Origin: Amycolatopsis eburnea
Lineage (GTDB): Bacteria > Actinomycetota > Actinomycetes > Mycobacteriales > Pseudonocardiaceae
DNA length: 64,000 nucleotides
Assembly: GCF_003937945.1 (NCBI RefSeq)
Contig: NZ_RSEC01000032.1
Span: 372,001 to 436,000, forward strand
Reading direction: 5' to 3'
The translations under genes were made by a program, and so were the position numbers. Below, piece after piece: positions 15,989 to 23,986 of the stretch. Position 1 is the stretch's first letter; each line of letters begins with the position of its first letter. The notes under the pieces were generated by a model, which was not told the origin of the DNA, searched no databases, and saw only the letters and a list, made by a program, of their open reading frames with translations.

Positions 15989-17418
15989 TGCCTGTTTTCG
16001 AGTACGCACCGGCGCCGGAGTCGCGCGCCATCGCGAACCTGAAGGACTCCTACAAGCCCTTCGTCAACGGCGAATTCGTCGACGGCTCTGGTGAGCCGCT
16101 CAAGACGATCAACCCGGCCACCGAAGAGGTCCTCGCCGAGGTCGGCACCGCGTCGAAGTCCGATGTGGACACCGCGGTCAAGGCCGCGCGCAAGGCTTTT
16201 TCGACCTGGTCCAAGCTGCCGGGCACCGAGCGCGCGAAGTACCTCTTCCGCATCGCGCGGCTGATCCAGGAGCGCTCGCGCGAGCTGGCGGTGCTGGAAA
16301 GCCTCGACAACGGCAAGCCGATCAAGGAGTCGCGCGACTCCGACGTCCCGACGGCGGCGGCGCACTTCTTCTACCACGCGGGCTGGGCCGACAAGCTCGA
16401 GTACGCGGGGTACGGCCCGAATCCGCGGCCGCTGGGTGTCGCGGGCCAGATCATCCCGTGGAACTTCCCGCTGCTGATGCTGGCCTGGAAGATCGCGCCG
16501 GCGCTGGCCACGGGCAACACCGTGGTGCTGAAGCCGGCCGAGACGACGCCGTTGACCGCGCTGGTCTTCGCGGAGATCTGCCAGCAGGCGGAGCTGCCGC
16601 CGGGCGTCGTCAACATCCTGCCGGGCGCCGGCGACATCGGTGCGTCCATTGTGGAGCACGGCGACGTCGACAAGATCGCCTTCACCGGCTCGACCGAGGT
16701 CGGCAAGGCGATCCAGCGCCAGGTCGCGGGCACGCCGAAGAAACTGACGCTGGAGCTGGGCGGCAAGGCCGCGAACATCGTGTTCGAGGACGCCCCGCTG
16801 GACCAGGCGATCGAGGGCATCGTCAACGGCATCTTCTTCAACCAGGGCCACGTCTGCTGCGCGGGCTCGCGCCTGCTGGTCCAGGAGTCGATCGCCGAAG
16901 AGGTGCTGGAGAAGCTGCGCTACCGCGTCTCGACCCTGCGCATCGGCGACCCGCTGGACAAGAACACCGACATCGGCGCGATCAACTCGGCCGAGCAGCT
17001 CGCCAAGATCCGCGGGCTGGTCGAGTCGGGTGACGCCGAAGGCGCGGAGCGCTGGACCAGCCCGTGCCCGGTGCCGGACCGCGGGTTCTTCTTCGCCCCG
17101 ACGGTGTTCGCGAACGTCCACCAGTCGATGCGGATCGCCCGCGAGGAGATCTTCGGCCCGGTGCTGTCGGTGCTGACGTTCCGCACGCCGGACGAGGCCG
17201 TGGCGAAGGCGAACAACACGCCGTACGGGCTTTCGGCGGGCATCTGGACCGAGAAGGGCTCCCGGATCCTGTGGATGGCGAACCAGCTGCGCGCCGGCGT
17301 GGTCTGGGCCAACACCTTCAACCGCTTCGACCCCGCCGCCCCGTTCGGCGGCTACCAGGAATCCGGCTTCGGGCGCGAAGGCGGCCGCACCGGGCTGGAG
17401 GCGTACCTGAATGTCTGA
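15988..17418 (+). CDS. NAD(P)-dependent aldehyde dehydrogenase (catalytic)
   Basis: A 476-aa ALDH. It has the NAD fold (IIPWNFPLLM, LKPAETTPLTAL, FTGSTEVGK), general base Glu256 in LELGGK and nucleophile Cys290 in FNQGHVCCAGSR. The C-terminal EEIFGPVLSVL and PFGGYQESGFGREGG are normal. It shares a TGATG junction with deoC and overlaps the next ALDH-like gene by 8 nt. Likely role: oxidation of acetaldehyde or another aldehyde released from deoxyribose breakdown. The pairing with a truncated, inactive ALDH resembles the two-domain ALDH16 family, here split into two proteins. Confidence 0.93.
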   Translation: MPVFEYAPAPESRAIANLKDSYKPFVNGEFVDGSGEPLKTINPATEEVLAEVGTASKSDVDTAVKAARKAFSTWSKLPGTERAKYLFRIARLIQERSRELAVLESLDNGKPIKESRDSDVPTAAAHFFYHAGWADKLEYAGYGPNPRPLGVAGQIIPWNFPLLMLAWKIAPALATGNTVVLKPAETTPLTALVFAEICQQAELPPGVVNILPGAGDIGASIVEHGDVDKIAFTGSTEVGKAIQRQVAGTPKKLTLELGGKAANIVFEDAPLDQAIEGIVNGIFFNQGHVCCAGSRLLVQESIAEEVLEKLRYRVSTLRIGDPLDKNTDIGAINSAEQLAKIRGLVESGDAEGAERWTSPCPVPDRGFFFAPTVFANVHQSMRIAREEIFGPVLSVLTFRTPDEAVAKANNTPYGLSAGIWTEKGSRILWMANQLRAGVVWANTFNRFDPAAPFGGYQESGFGREGGRTGLEAYLNV

Positions 17419-18277
17419 CCGGATTTCCGTCGCGAAGACGTACAAGCTCTACATCGGCGGCAAGTTCCCCCGTTCGGAGTCCGGCCGGGTCTACCCGGTG
17501 ACGGACGGCAAGGGCAAGTTCCTGGCGAACGCGGCCCACGCATCCCGCAAGGACGTCCGCGACGCGGTGGTGGCGGCCCGCAAGGCGTTCCCGGGCTGGT
17601 CGTCGGCAACGGCGTACAACCGCGGCCAGGTCCTCTACCGGGTGGCCGAAGTACTGGAAGGCCGCCGCGACCAGTTCATCGCGGAAGTGTCCTCTTCGGA
17701 GGGTCTGGCGGCGAAGAAGGCGGAGTCCCTTGTGGACGCGGCCATCGACCGCTGGGTCTGGTACGCGGGCTGGACGGACAAGATCGCGACGGTCCTCGGC
17801 GCCGCGAACCCGGTGGCAGGCCCGTACTTCTCGTTCACGGTCCCGGAACCGACCGGCGTGGTGGCCGTCCTGGCTCCGCAGAGTTCGTCGTTGCTGGGCC
17901 TGGTCGAGGTCCTGGCCCCGGTCCTGGCCACCGGTTCGACGGCGGTGGTCGTCTCGAGCGCGGAGCGCCCGTTGCCGGCGATCACGCTGTCGGAGGTCCT
18001 GGCGACGTCGGACGTCCCGGGCGGCGTGGCGAACATCCTGACGGGCCACGCGTCCGAACTGGGCCCCTGGCTGGCTTCGCACGGCGACGTGAACGCCCTG
18101 GACCCGACAGGTGCGGCCGCCGAGGACCGCCCGGGCCTGGCCCGCGAAGCGGCGAACACGGTGAAGCGGGTCCTGACGGTCCCGGAGGCGGAGCCGGACT
18201 GGACAAGCGCCCCGGACCTGACCCGGCTGCGGCGGTACCTGGAGGCGAAGACGGTCTGGCACCCGCTGGGCGTCTGA
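17411..18277 (+). CDS. Truncated ALDH-like protein lacking the catalytic domain
   Basis: A 288-aa protein covering only the N-terminal ALDH part: KTYKLYIGGKFPRSESG, KDVRDAVVAARKAFPGW, TGVVAVLAPQSSSLLGL, and a weak TGSTAVVVSSAE. The ELGGK motif, the Cys nucleophile and the C-terminal half are missing, so it cannot be an active dehydrogenase on its own. It ends in a short unrelated helical tail (TRLRRYLEAKTVWHPLGV). The ATG lies inside the end of the upstream ALDH gene (8-nt overlap), so expression is coupled. I infer a structural or regulatory subunit of the upstream enzyme, equivalent to the inactive second domain of ALDH16. Confidence 0.85.
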   Translation: MSDRISVAKTYKLYIGGKFPRSESGRVYPVTDGKGKFLANAAHASRKDVRDAVVAARKAFPGWSSATAYNRGQVLYRVAEVLEGRRDQFIAEVSSSEGLAAKKAESLVDAAIDRWVWYAGWTDKIATVLGAANPVAGPYFSFTVPEPTGVVAVLAPQSSSLLGLVEVLAPVLATGSTAVVVSSAERPLPAITLSEVLATSDVPGGVANILTGHASELGPWLASHGDVNALDPTGAAAEDRPGLAREAANTVKRVLTVPEAEPDWTSAPDLTRLRRYLEAKTVWHPLGV

Positions 18278-18291
18278 GGCTTGACGCAGGG

Positions 18292-18325
18292 AGGCCCCAT
18301 CCGATCCGTCGGGTGGGGCCTTCTT
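18292..18325 (+). terminator. Terminator after the deoC operon
   Basis: AGGCCCCA pairs with TGGGGCCT around a loop that can pair further (CGA/TCG), followed by TTCTTC. It lies about 15 nt after the last stop. Confidence 0.75.
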
Positions 18326-18433
18326 CACGTTCGCTCGACCAGCACGTTCCAACTAGTGGTGGATTCTCTCTCCGGCCTTGTCGATCTACGCTCGATGCGT
18401 AATCAGATATTCACTCGACGTGATCGAGGCTCC

Positions 18434-19495
18434 GTGGACGCTCACGACGGCTTCACGACCCTGGTGGCGCTGCGCACGAAGGCCGGCGAACTAGCCGCGC
18501 TGCGCGCGCTTTCCCAGCCCGACCAGGTTCGGCGCGTTCAGCCGTTGCTGCAGCTCGACCCGAGCAGGAAGAACCCGGCCGACCAGCTCGACGACGTCGA
18601 AGGGATAGCGCGCGAGCTGCGTCTCCTGGGCAGGCCCTGCTGGATCGACAGCTCCGACGTCGCAGACCAGCCCGGGTTCGGCGCCGGCGGAGCAATGGGC
18701 CAGCTGGCCGATCGCCTGAGTGGTCCGGCCGACCTCCTCGACACAGCGTTCCCAGTCGAGTTCATCCCCGTCGTCCGCAGCGACGCGGCCCAGGGGCCCG
18801 CCGCGGCGCTGGGCCGGCTCGGCCATGAACTGGGAGCCGGGGCCGCGCTGCGTGTCCGACGACCCGTGGTCAGCACTGACCGGCTGGCACAGCTCCTCGA
18901 GTGGGTGGATCTCGACCCGAGCGAGATCGACGTCGCTCTGGACTTCCAGTACGTCGCCGAGGTGACCACCGTCCTGGTGGACGAGGCCGCGGCCATCCTC
19001 ACCGTGCTCGCCGGCCTCGGCGGTTTCCGGTCGGTGAGCTTGCTCGCCGGATCGATTCCGAAGACGCTCGACAAGACCGCGACTTGGGAGCAACCCCGAA
19101 CCGAAGAGGTGTTCTGGGACGCCCTGGTGCAAGCCGGAGCCGCCACCCTGCGCCTCGGCGACTACGGCGCGGTGCACCCGATCTCCGGGCCAGGGTTCCG
19201 CAGCAACCACGTCGCCCTGAAGTACACCTGCCGGAATCACTGGCTCTATTCGCGCGAGCGCATGCCGGAGCACGACGACCACGACGACGAGTCACCGCGA
19301 GGGCACACGCTCCGGGCCGTCTGTCGGCACTTGGTCGAGTCGGACAGTTTCGCCGGCCCGGACTTTTCCTGGGGAGATCACGAGATCCACGAGGCCGCGA
19401 TCGGCCGAGGGAGCAGTCTCGGCGTGTCGAGCCAGCCGGTCGCACTGGCGACTTCGCACCACCTCGCCTACCTGGCCGGACGGCAAGCGGCGTGA
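18434..19495 (+). CDS. Beta-family protein (T4 beta protein-like, PF14350 type)
   Basis: A 353-aa protein. The N-terminal pattern TLVALRTKAGELAALRAL followed by RVQPLLQLDP, then ELGAGAALRVRR, IDVALDFQYV, FRSVSLLAGSIPKTL and RLGDYGAVHP, fits my memory of the 'beta family protein' group, which is often found with phage-related or defence-related genes. No partner (such as an sce7725/7726-type gene) lies beside it. Starts are uncertain: GTG 18434 matches family N termini, and an in-frame ATG lies at 18395. The upstream 80 bp is noticeably less GC-rich than the rest and may hold a promoter. Function unknown; an accessory, horizontally acquired gene is likely. Confidence 0.7.
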   Translation: MDAHDGFTTLVALRTKAGELAALRALSQPDQVRRVQPLLQLDPSRKNPADQLDDVEGIARELRLLGRPCWIDSSDVADQPGFGAGGAMGQLADRLSGPADLLDTAFPVEFIPVVRSDAAQGPAAALGRLGHELGAGAALRVRRPVVSTDRLAQLLEWVDLDPSEIDVALDFQYVAEVTTVLVDEAAAILTVLAGLGGFRSVSLLAGSIPKTLDKTATWEQPRTEEVFWDALVQAGAATLRLGDYGAVHPISGPGFRSNHVALKYTCRNHWLYSRERMPEHDDHDDESPRGHTLRAVCRHLVESDSFAGPDFSWGDHEIHEAAIGRGSSLGVSSQPVALATSHHLAYLAGRQAA

Positions 19496-19505
19496 GCTAC
19501 GCCCG

Positions 19506-20366
19506 CTAGCTCATCGACACCGAGAAGTCCGTCAGCGTGAACCGCGCCTTACCCCCACCCGTAGAGCAGAACTCGATCCCGTACCCGATCTGGTTCACCG
19601 TCGGGTTGGCCGGGATCAGCCCCTTCCCGATCGCCCAAGCGATCATCGCCTTCAGGTCCACCGTGCCCGAGTACTGCGTCGTCCGCGAAACGAACGCCAC
19701 GTAGCCCTCGTCCTCCGCCCAGACGTCGTACGTGAAGCCGCCCGCGGTGTAGGTCGTGAGCTTGTCGCCCGCCGGGACCTGTTTGCGGTTCTCCGTCCAG
19801 ACCATCAGCTCGCTGACGCCCTTGCCGTCGCCCACGCCGTTCAGCCACAGGTCGTACGCCACGTCGTAGATGCCGACGCCCGGGCCGCGGCCGGCGAACG
19901 TCGATTTGATCACCGAGTAGTCGTTGAACGGTTTGCCGTTCTGGTCATTTATGTCCTTGTGCACGTTCGGATAGGTTTTCACCGACGTGGAATCGGGCTG
20001 CACGGAATCGACGTACCAGTTGTCGTACGCGCACGCGCGCAGCGTTTCCGGGCCCGCTTCGCCCGCGTTCCACATGTTGTTGTGCACGTAGTAGCCGCCG
20101 TCGGACCAGCCGCCGTCCGGGTCGCTCGTCGTGAACTCCGGGGTGCCGCAGTTGCGGGCCGGGGTTACCGACGGCGCGGTCGGCGTCGGCGCAGGTGGAG
20201 GCGTAGATCGGGACGCACTGAAAGGCACCGAGGTCGCGGGTGCGAGAGACGCGCTGGTGGTCGTCGGCACCGAGGGAAGCGGCGCGGCGACCGGTGCCGC
20301 GCCGTCGCGGCCGCAACCGGCGAGCACCAGCAAGAAAAAGCCCAACAACGCGGATCTTCGACGCAT
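19506..20366 (-). CDS. Secreted lipoprotein with GH12-like glycosidase domain
   Basis: A 286-aa exported protein with a lipobox (LVLAGC, Cys18), a Ser/Thr/Pro-rich linker to about residue 70, and a beta-sandwich domain. NCGTPEFTTSDPDGG, YYVHNNMWNAGEAG, SVKTYPNVH, SELMVWTEN and IGYGIEFCSTGG match the plan of GH12 endoglucanases and xyloglucanases, where the Glu in the ELMxW motif is the nucleophile and a second Glu near the end is the acid/base. The substrate is probably a plant beta-glucan, by family. Sequence identity to classical GH12 enzymes looks low, so activity is uncertain. It stands alone and converges on the Beta-family gene. Confidence 0.75.
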   Translation of the reverse strand: MRRRSALLGFFLLVLAGCGRDGAAPVAAPLPSVPTTTSASLAPATSVPFSASRSTPPPAPTPTAPSVTPARNCGTPEFTTSDPDGGWSDGGYYVHNNMWNAGEAGPETLRACAYDNWYVDSVQPDSTSVKTYPNVHKDINDQNGKPFNDYSVIKSTFAGRGPGVGIYDVAYDLWLNGVGDGKGVSELMVWTENRKQVPAGDKLTTYTAGGFTYDVWAEDEGYVAFVSRTTQYSGTVDLKAMIAWAIGKGLIPANPTVNQIGYGIEFCSTGGGKARFTLTDFSVSMS

Positions 20367-20430
20367 TTTCCCGCCCCACGGCCAGAATCAGGCAGAACGA
20401 GGCGGAACATTAACACGGAAATCCGCGGAA

Positions 20431-21069
20431 TCAGCCGGGCTCCAGGTCACGGGATGTGATCGGCCGCCCCGGGAGCTCGGTTCCCGGGCGTGCGCTGAGG
20501 CCGTCGATCATGATGCCGACGCAGCGGCGCGCCGCCATCTCGGCGACGTCCGGGGACTTCGCGCGCATCTGGCGCAGCAGCGTCGCGAACAGGATCGCGA
20601 TGTCGCCGGCGCCGACGTCCTCGCGGAGCTTGCCCTCGGCCTGCGCGCCGTCGACGAAGCCGTCCAGGACGGCCAGGATCTCGTCGCGCAGGCGTCGGAC
20701 CTCCGGGTCGCTCTTCAGGATCACCAGCGCCCGCGGCGACACCATCGCCAGCTGGACGCTCAGCTGCAGCTCCACCGACTGCCGCAGCAGGCGCTCCAGC
20801 GCGCGCCACGACGACGTCTCCTCGGCCGCGATCACCTTGGCGTCGACCAGCACGCGCTCGAAGTTGTCCATCGCGACGGCGCGGATCAGCGCGTCCCGGT
20901 CCGGGAAGCGGCGGTAGAGCGTGCCGACGCCGACGCCGGCCGCCCGGGCGATCTCCTCCATCGGCGCCTCGGCACCGGACGCGGCGAAGATGGTCTTCGC
21001 CGCCGCGAGGATCTGGTCGCGGTTGCGCCGCGCGTCCGCCCGCAGGGTGGTCTCGGGGTCTGCCGTCAT
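20431..21069 (-). CDS. TetR-family regulator, divergent from the P450 operon
   Basis: A 212-aa repressor with N-terminal HTH (ILAAAKTIFAASGAEAPMEEIARAAG, VGVGTLYRRFPDRDALI is split here around GVG) and a C-terminal ligand domain of the SbtR/TetR_C_25 kind (LERLLRQSVELQL, GDIAILFATLLRQM). The ATG has a good ribosome-binding site (GAGGAG). It is divergent from two P450 genes and a ferredoxin gene across 180 bp, so it most likely represses them and responds to a P450 substrate. I could not find a perfect operator palindrome in that gap. Confidence 0.9.
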   Translation of the reverse strand: MTADPETTLRADARRNRDQILAAAKTIFAASGAEAPMEEIARAAGVGVGTLYRRFPDRDALIRAVAMDNFERVLVDAKVIAAEETSSWRALERLLRQSVELQLSVQLAMVSPRALVILKSDPEVRRLRDEILAVLDGFVDGAQAEGKLREDVGAGDIAILFATLLRQMRAKSPDVAEMAARRCVGIMIDGLSARPGTELPGRPITSRDLEPG

Positions 21070-21249
21070 GCCGTTCGCTCCTCGCTGAAATCGCGCGGCC
21101 TGATTCTCGCATGGTCAGGGGGCCACACAATGGATCCGCACCGGGTCACCCGTTAGCTAGTGGACGACTTCCTTCCGCTTCGGTACCTTGGGTCGAGGAA
21201 CCGGAATGTAATCCTCCGCATACTGTACGTCCGATTTAGGGGGCCCGAA

Positions 21250-22473
21250 ATGACCGAAGTCGCCGAACCCGCCACCAAGGGCGACGTGTTCCCGCTGGAG
21301 CGCAGCTGTCCGTTCGCCCCGCCGCCGGCCTACGGCAAGCTGCGCGAAGCGGGCCCCGTGCACCGCGTCGAGCTGCAGTCCGGCCAGGAGGCGTGGGCGA
21401 TCACCCGGCTCGAGGACGTCCGGCAGATGCTCACCGACCCGCGGTTCAGCTCCGACCGGTTCAACCCCGGCTTCCCGTTCCTGACCAAGCAGGGCCGGCC
21501 GGTCCGGCGGAACAACTTCACCGCGTCGCTGATCAACATGGACCCGCCCCAGCACGGCGCGGCCCGCCGCGAGGTCGTCGGCGAGTTCACCGTCCGCCGG
21601 ATGAAGGCGCTGGAGCCGCGCATCCAGCAGATCGTCGACGAGCACATCGACGCGATCCTGGCCGGCCCCAAGCCCGCCGACCTGGTCGCCGCGCTGTCGC
21701 TGCCGGTGCCGTCGCTGGTCATCTGCGAGCTGCTGGGCGTGCCCTACGACGACCACGAGTTCTTCCAGGTCCGCAGCTCGACGCTGCTCAACCGCGACGT
21801 CGACCAGGACACCCGCGTCCAGGCCGTCGACGAGCTGCAGGACTACCTCGACAAGCTGGTCGCGAAGAAGGAAGCCGACCCGACCGACGACCTGCTCGGC
21901 CGCCAGATCCTCAAGCAGCGCGAAGAGCACGGCGACGTCGACCACGACTCGCTGGTTTCGCTGGCGTTCCTGCTGCTCATCGCCGGGCACGAGACGACGG
22001 CGAACATGATCTCGCTGGGCACGGTCGCGCTGCTGGAGCACCCGGACCAGCTCGCCATCATCAAGAACGACCCCGGCAAGACGCTCGACGCCGTCGAGGA
22101 GCTGCTGCGGTACTTCACCATCGCGGAGTTCGCGACCTCGCGCGTCGCCACCGAAGACGTCGAGATCGGCGGGCAGCTGATCCGCGAAGGCGAAGGCGTG
22201 CTCGGCCTCAGCTACTCCGGCAACCGCGACGAATCCGCGTTCGAGAACGCCGACGAGCTCGACCTCGAGCGCGGTGCCCGCCACCACGTGGCGTTCGGCT
22301 TCGGGCCGCACCAGTGCCTCGGCCAGAACCTCGCCCGGATGGAGCTGCAGATCGTCTTCGACACGCTCTTCCGCCGCATCCCGGAGCTCAAGCTGGCCGC
22401 GCCGGTCGACCAGCTGCCGTTCAAGCACGACTCGTCGATCTTCGGCCTCTACTGCCTGCCCGTGACCTGGTGA
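21250..22473 (+). CDS. Cytochrome P450, CYP105-like (first of tandem pair)
   Basis: Soluble 407-aa P450 monooxygenase. The I-helix AGHETT (245-250) has the acid-Thr pair, ExxR is Glu284-Arg287 (EELLR), and the heme loop is FGFGPHQCLG with Cys356. The N-terminal SCPFAPPPAY and the overall length fit bacterial class I P450s near CYP105. It needs electrons from a ferredoxin, supplied by the [3Fe-4S] ferredoxin gene at 23722. ATG 21250 is chosen over an upstream in-frame codon because it gives a normal N terminus. Ten bases separate it from a close paralogue. Xenobiotic or secondary-metabolite hydroxylation is likely; substrate unknown. Confidence 0.93.
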   Translation: MTEVAEPATKGDVFPLERSCPFAPPPAYGKLREAGPVHRVELQSGQEAWAITRLEDVRQMLTDPRFSSDRFNPGFPFLTKQGRPVRRNNFTASLINMDPPQHGAARREVVGEFTVRRMKALEPRIQQIVDEHIDAILAGPKPADLVAALSLPVPSLVICELLGVPYDDHEFFQVRSSTLLNRDVDQDTRVQAVDELQDYLDKLVAKKEADPTDDLLGRQILKQREEHGDVDHDSLVSLAFLLLIAGHETTANMISLGTVALLEHPDQLAIIKNDPGKTLDAVEELLRYFTIAEFATSRVATEDVEIGGQLIREGEGVLGLSYSGNRDESAFENADELDLERGARHHVAFGFGPHQCLGQNLARMELQIVFDTLFRRIPELKLAAPVDQLPFKHDSSIFGLYCLPVTW

Positions 22474-22483
22474 GGGGGACGCC

Positions 22484-23683
22484 ATGACCACCGTCGAGAA
22501 GCACGAGTTCCCGATGACCCGCACGTGCCCGTTCGCGCCGCCGCCGGCGTACGAGGAGATCCGCGAGGAGGAGCCGGTCTCGAAGGTGCGGCTGCCCGAC
22601 GGCGGCACGGCCTGGGTGGTCACCCGGCTCGAGGACGTCCGCACCGTGCTGAACGACCGGCGCTTCAGCGCCGACCGGCAGCACCCGGACTTCCCGCAGC
22701 TGGTCAAGGGCGGGTTCCGGCGCAAGGGCGACGAGCGCACCATGATCACCATGGACGCGCCCGAGCACGGGCCGGCCCGCAAGGCCGTGCTCGGCGAGTT
22801 CACCGTGCGCCGGATGGAGGCGCTGCGGCCGCGGATCCAGCAGATCGTCGACGAGCGGATCGACGCGCTGCTGGCCGGGCCGAAGCCGGGTGACCTGGTC
22901 GAGGCGCTGTCGCTGCCGGTGCCGTCGCTGGTGATCTGCGAGATGCTCGGCGTCCCGTACGGCGACCACGACTTCTTCCAGACCCACACGGCGAAGCTGA
23001 TCAAGCGCTCGACGTCGGCGGAAGACCGGCGGGCGGCGTTCGACACGATCCGCGGGTACATGGCCGACCTCATCGCGACGAAGGAGGACAACCCGCCGGA
23101 CGACCTGCTCGGGCGGCAGATCGTCAAGCTCCGCGAAGAGGGCACCTACCGGCGGGAGCAGCTGGCCGCGACCGGGTTCCTGCTGCTGGTGGCCGGGCAC
23201 GAGACGACGGCGAACATGATCTCGCTGTCCACCGTGGCGTTCCTGCGCAACCCGGAGCAGCTCGCGGTGATCAGGGCCGACCCGGGCAAGACGCTCGACG
23301 CGGTCGAGGAGATGCTGCGCTACTGGACGATCGTCGACGCGGCCACGGCCCGCCTGTGCGTCGAGGACGTCGAGGTCGGCGGGCAGCTGATCCGGGCGGG
23401 CGAAGGCGTGCTGGCGCTGGGCTACGCGGCCAACCGCGACCCGCGGGCGTTCGAAAACGCCGACGAGCTGGACATCGAGCGCGGCGCGCGCCACCACGTC
23501 GCGTTCGGCTTCGGGCCGCACCAGTGCCTCGGCCAGAACCTGGCGCGCATGGAGCTGCAGATCGTGTTCGACACGCTGTTCCGCCGCGTGCCTTCGCTGG
23601 CGCTGGGCGTCCCGGTGGACGATCTGCCGTTCAAGGACGACGCGAACATCTACGGCCTGTACCGGCTGCCGGTGACCTGGTAG
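22484..23683 (+). CDS. Cytochrome P450, CYP105-like (second of tandem pair)
   Basis: A 399-aa P450 with AGHETT (237-242), ExxR Glu276-Arg279 (EEMLR) and heme Cys348 in FGFGPHQCLG. It is closely similar to the preceding P450. Long segments such as TCPFAPPPAY and the stretch around the heme loop are nearly identical, while the B-C and F-G regions that contact substrates differ. This suggests tandem duplication followed by substrate-site divergence. It shares the operon with the upstream P450 and the ferredoxin gene 38 nt downstream. Confidence 0.93.
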   Translation: MTTVEKHEFPMTRTCPFAPPPAYEEIREEEPVSKVRLPDGGTAWVVTRLEDVRTVLNDRRFSADRQHPDFPQLVKGGFRRKGDERTMITMDAPEHGPARKAVLGEFTVRRMEALRPRIQQIVDERIDALLAGPKPGDLVEALSLPVPSLVICEMLGVPYGDHDFFQTHTAKLIKRSTSAEDRRAAFDTIRGYMADLIATKEDNPPDDLLGRQIVKLREEGTYRREQLAATGFLLLVAGHETTANMISLSTVAFLRNPEQLAVIRADPGKTLDAVEEMLRYWTIVDAATARLCVEDVEVGGQLIRAGEGVLALGYAANRDPRAFENADELDIERGARHHVAFGFGPHQCLGQNLARMELQIVFDTLFRRVPSLALGVPVDDLPFKDDANIYGLYRLPVTW

Positions 23684-23721
23684 AGATCGAACCTGCCATC
23701 CCACCACAGGAAAGAAGGACC

Positions 23722-23916
23722 ATGAAGATCATCGCGGACACCGGCAAGTGCGTCGGCGCCGGCCAGTGCGTGCTGACCGAGCCCGAGCTGTTCGACCAGA
23801 GCGAGGACGACGGCACGGTCATCGTGCTGAACGCGACGCCGGAGGGCGAGCTGGTCGAGAAGGCCCGCGAAGCGGTGCACGTCTGCCCCAGCCAGGCCCT
23901 CTCACTGCAGGAGTGA
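23722..23916 (+). CDS. [3Fe-4S] ferredoxin, P450 redox partner
   Basis: A 64-aa ferredoxin: GKCVGAGQCVLTEPELFDQ with Cys10 and Cys16, and AVHVCPSQAL with Cys55. Three ligating Cys in a CxxGxxC-type arrangement, with a non-Cys residue in the fourth position, indicate a [3Fe-4S] cluster. It has a strong ribosome-binding site (AGGAAAGAAGGA) 5-6 nt before the ATG. It follows two CYP105-like genes, the same arrangement as in the SuaC/SuaB-type systems of Streptomyces, and should carry electrons from an unlinked ferredoxin reductase. Confidence 0.95.
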   Translation: MKIIADTGKCVGAGQCVLTEPELFDQSEDDGTVIVLNATPEGELVEKAREAVHVCPSQALSLQE

Positions 23917-23920
23917 GCCC

Positions 23921-23979
23921 AAGTTCGTGAAGGCCACCTTGAGGAACTTGAAGTTCCTCAAGGTGGCCTTCACGAACTT
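23921..23979. terminator. 28-bp perfect hairpin between convergent operons
   Basis: Two exact 28-bp arms (23921-23948 and 23952-23979) surround a 3-nt loop. It lies 4 nt after the ferredoxin stop and 7 nt before the permease stop, so it can terminate both strands. There is no T-tract beyond the stem. The GTGAAGGCC-CCTT core of the arms is shared with the hairpins at 50774 and 51881. Confidence 0.85.
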
Positions 23980-23986
23980 TCGCCGG

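Noticed and set aside
23722..23916. [4Fe-4S] ferredoxin
   Set aside because: Only three ligand Cys are present in the cluster-binding arrangement, which fits [3Fe-4S].
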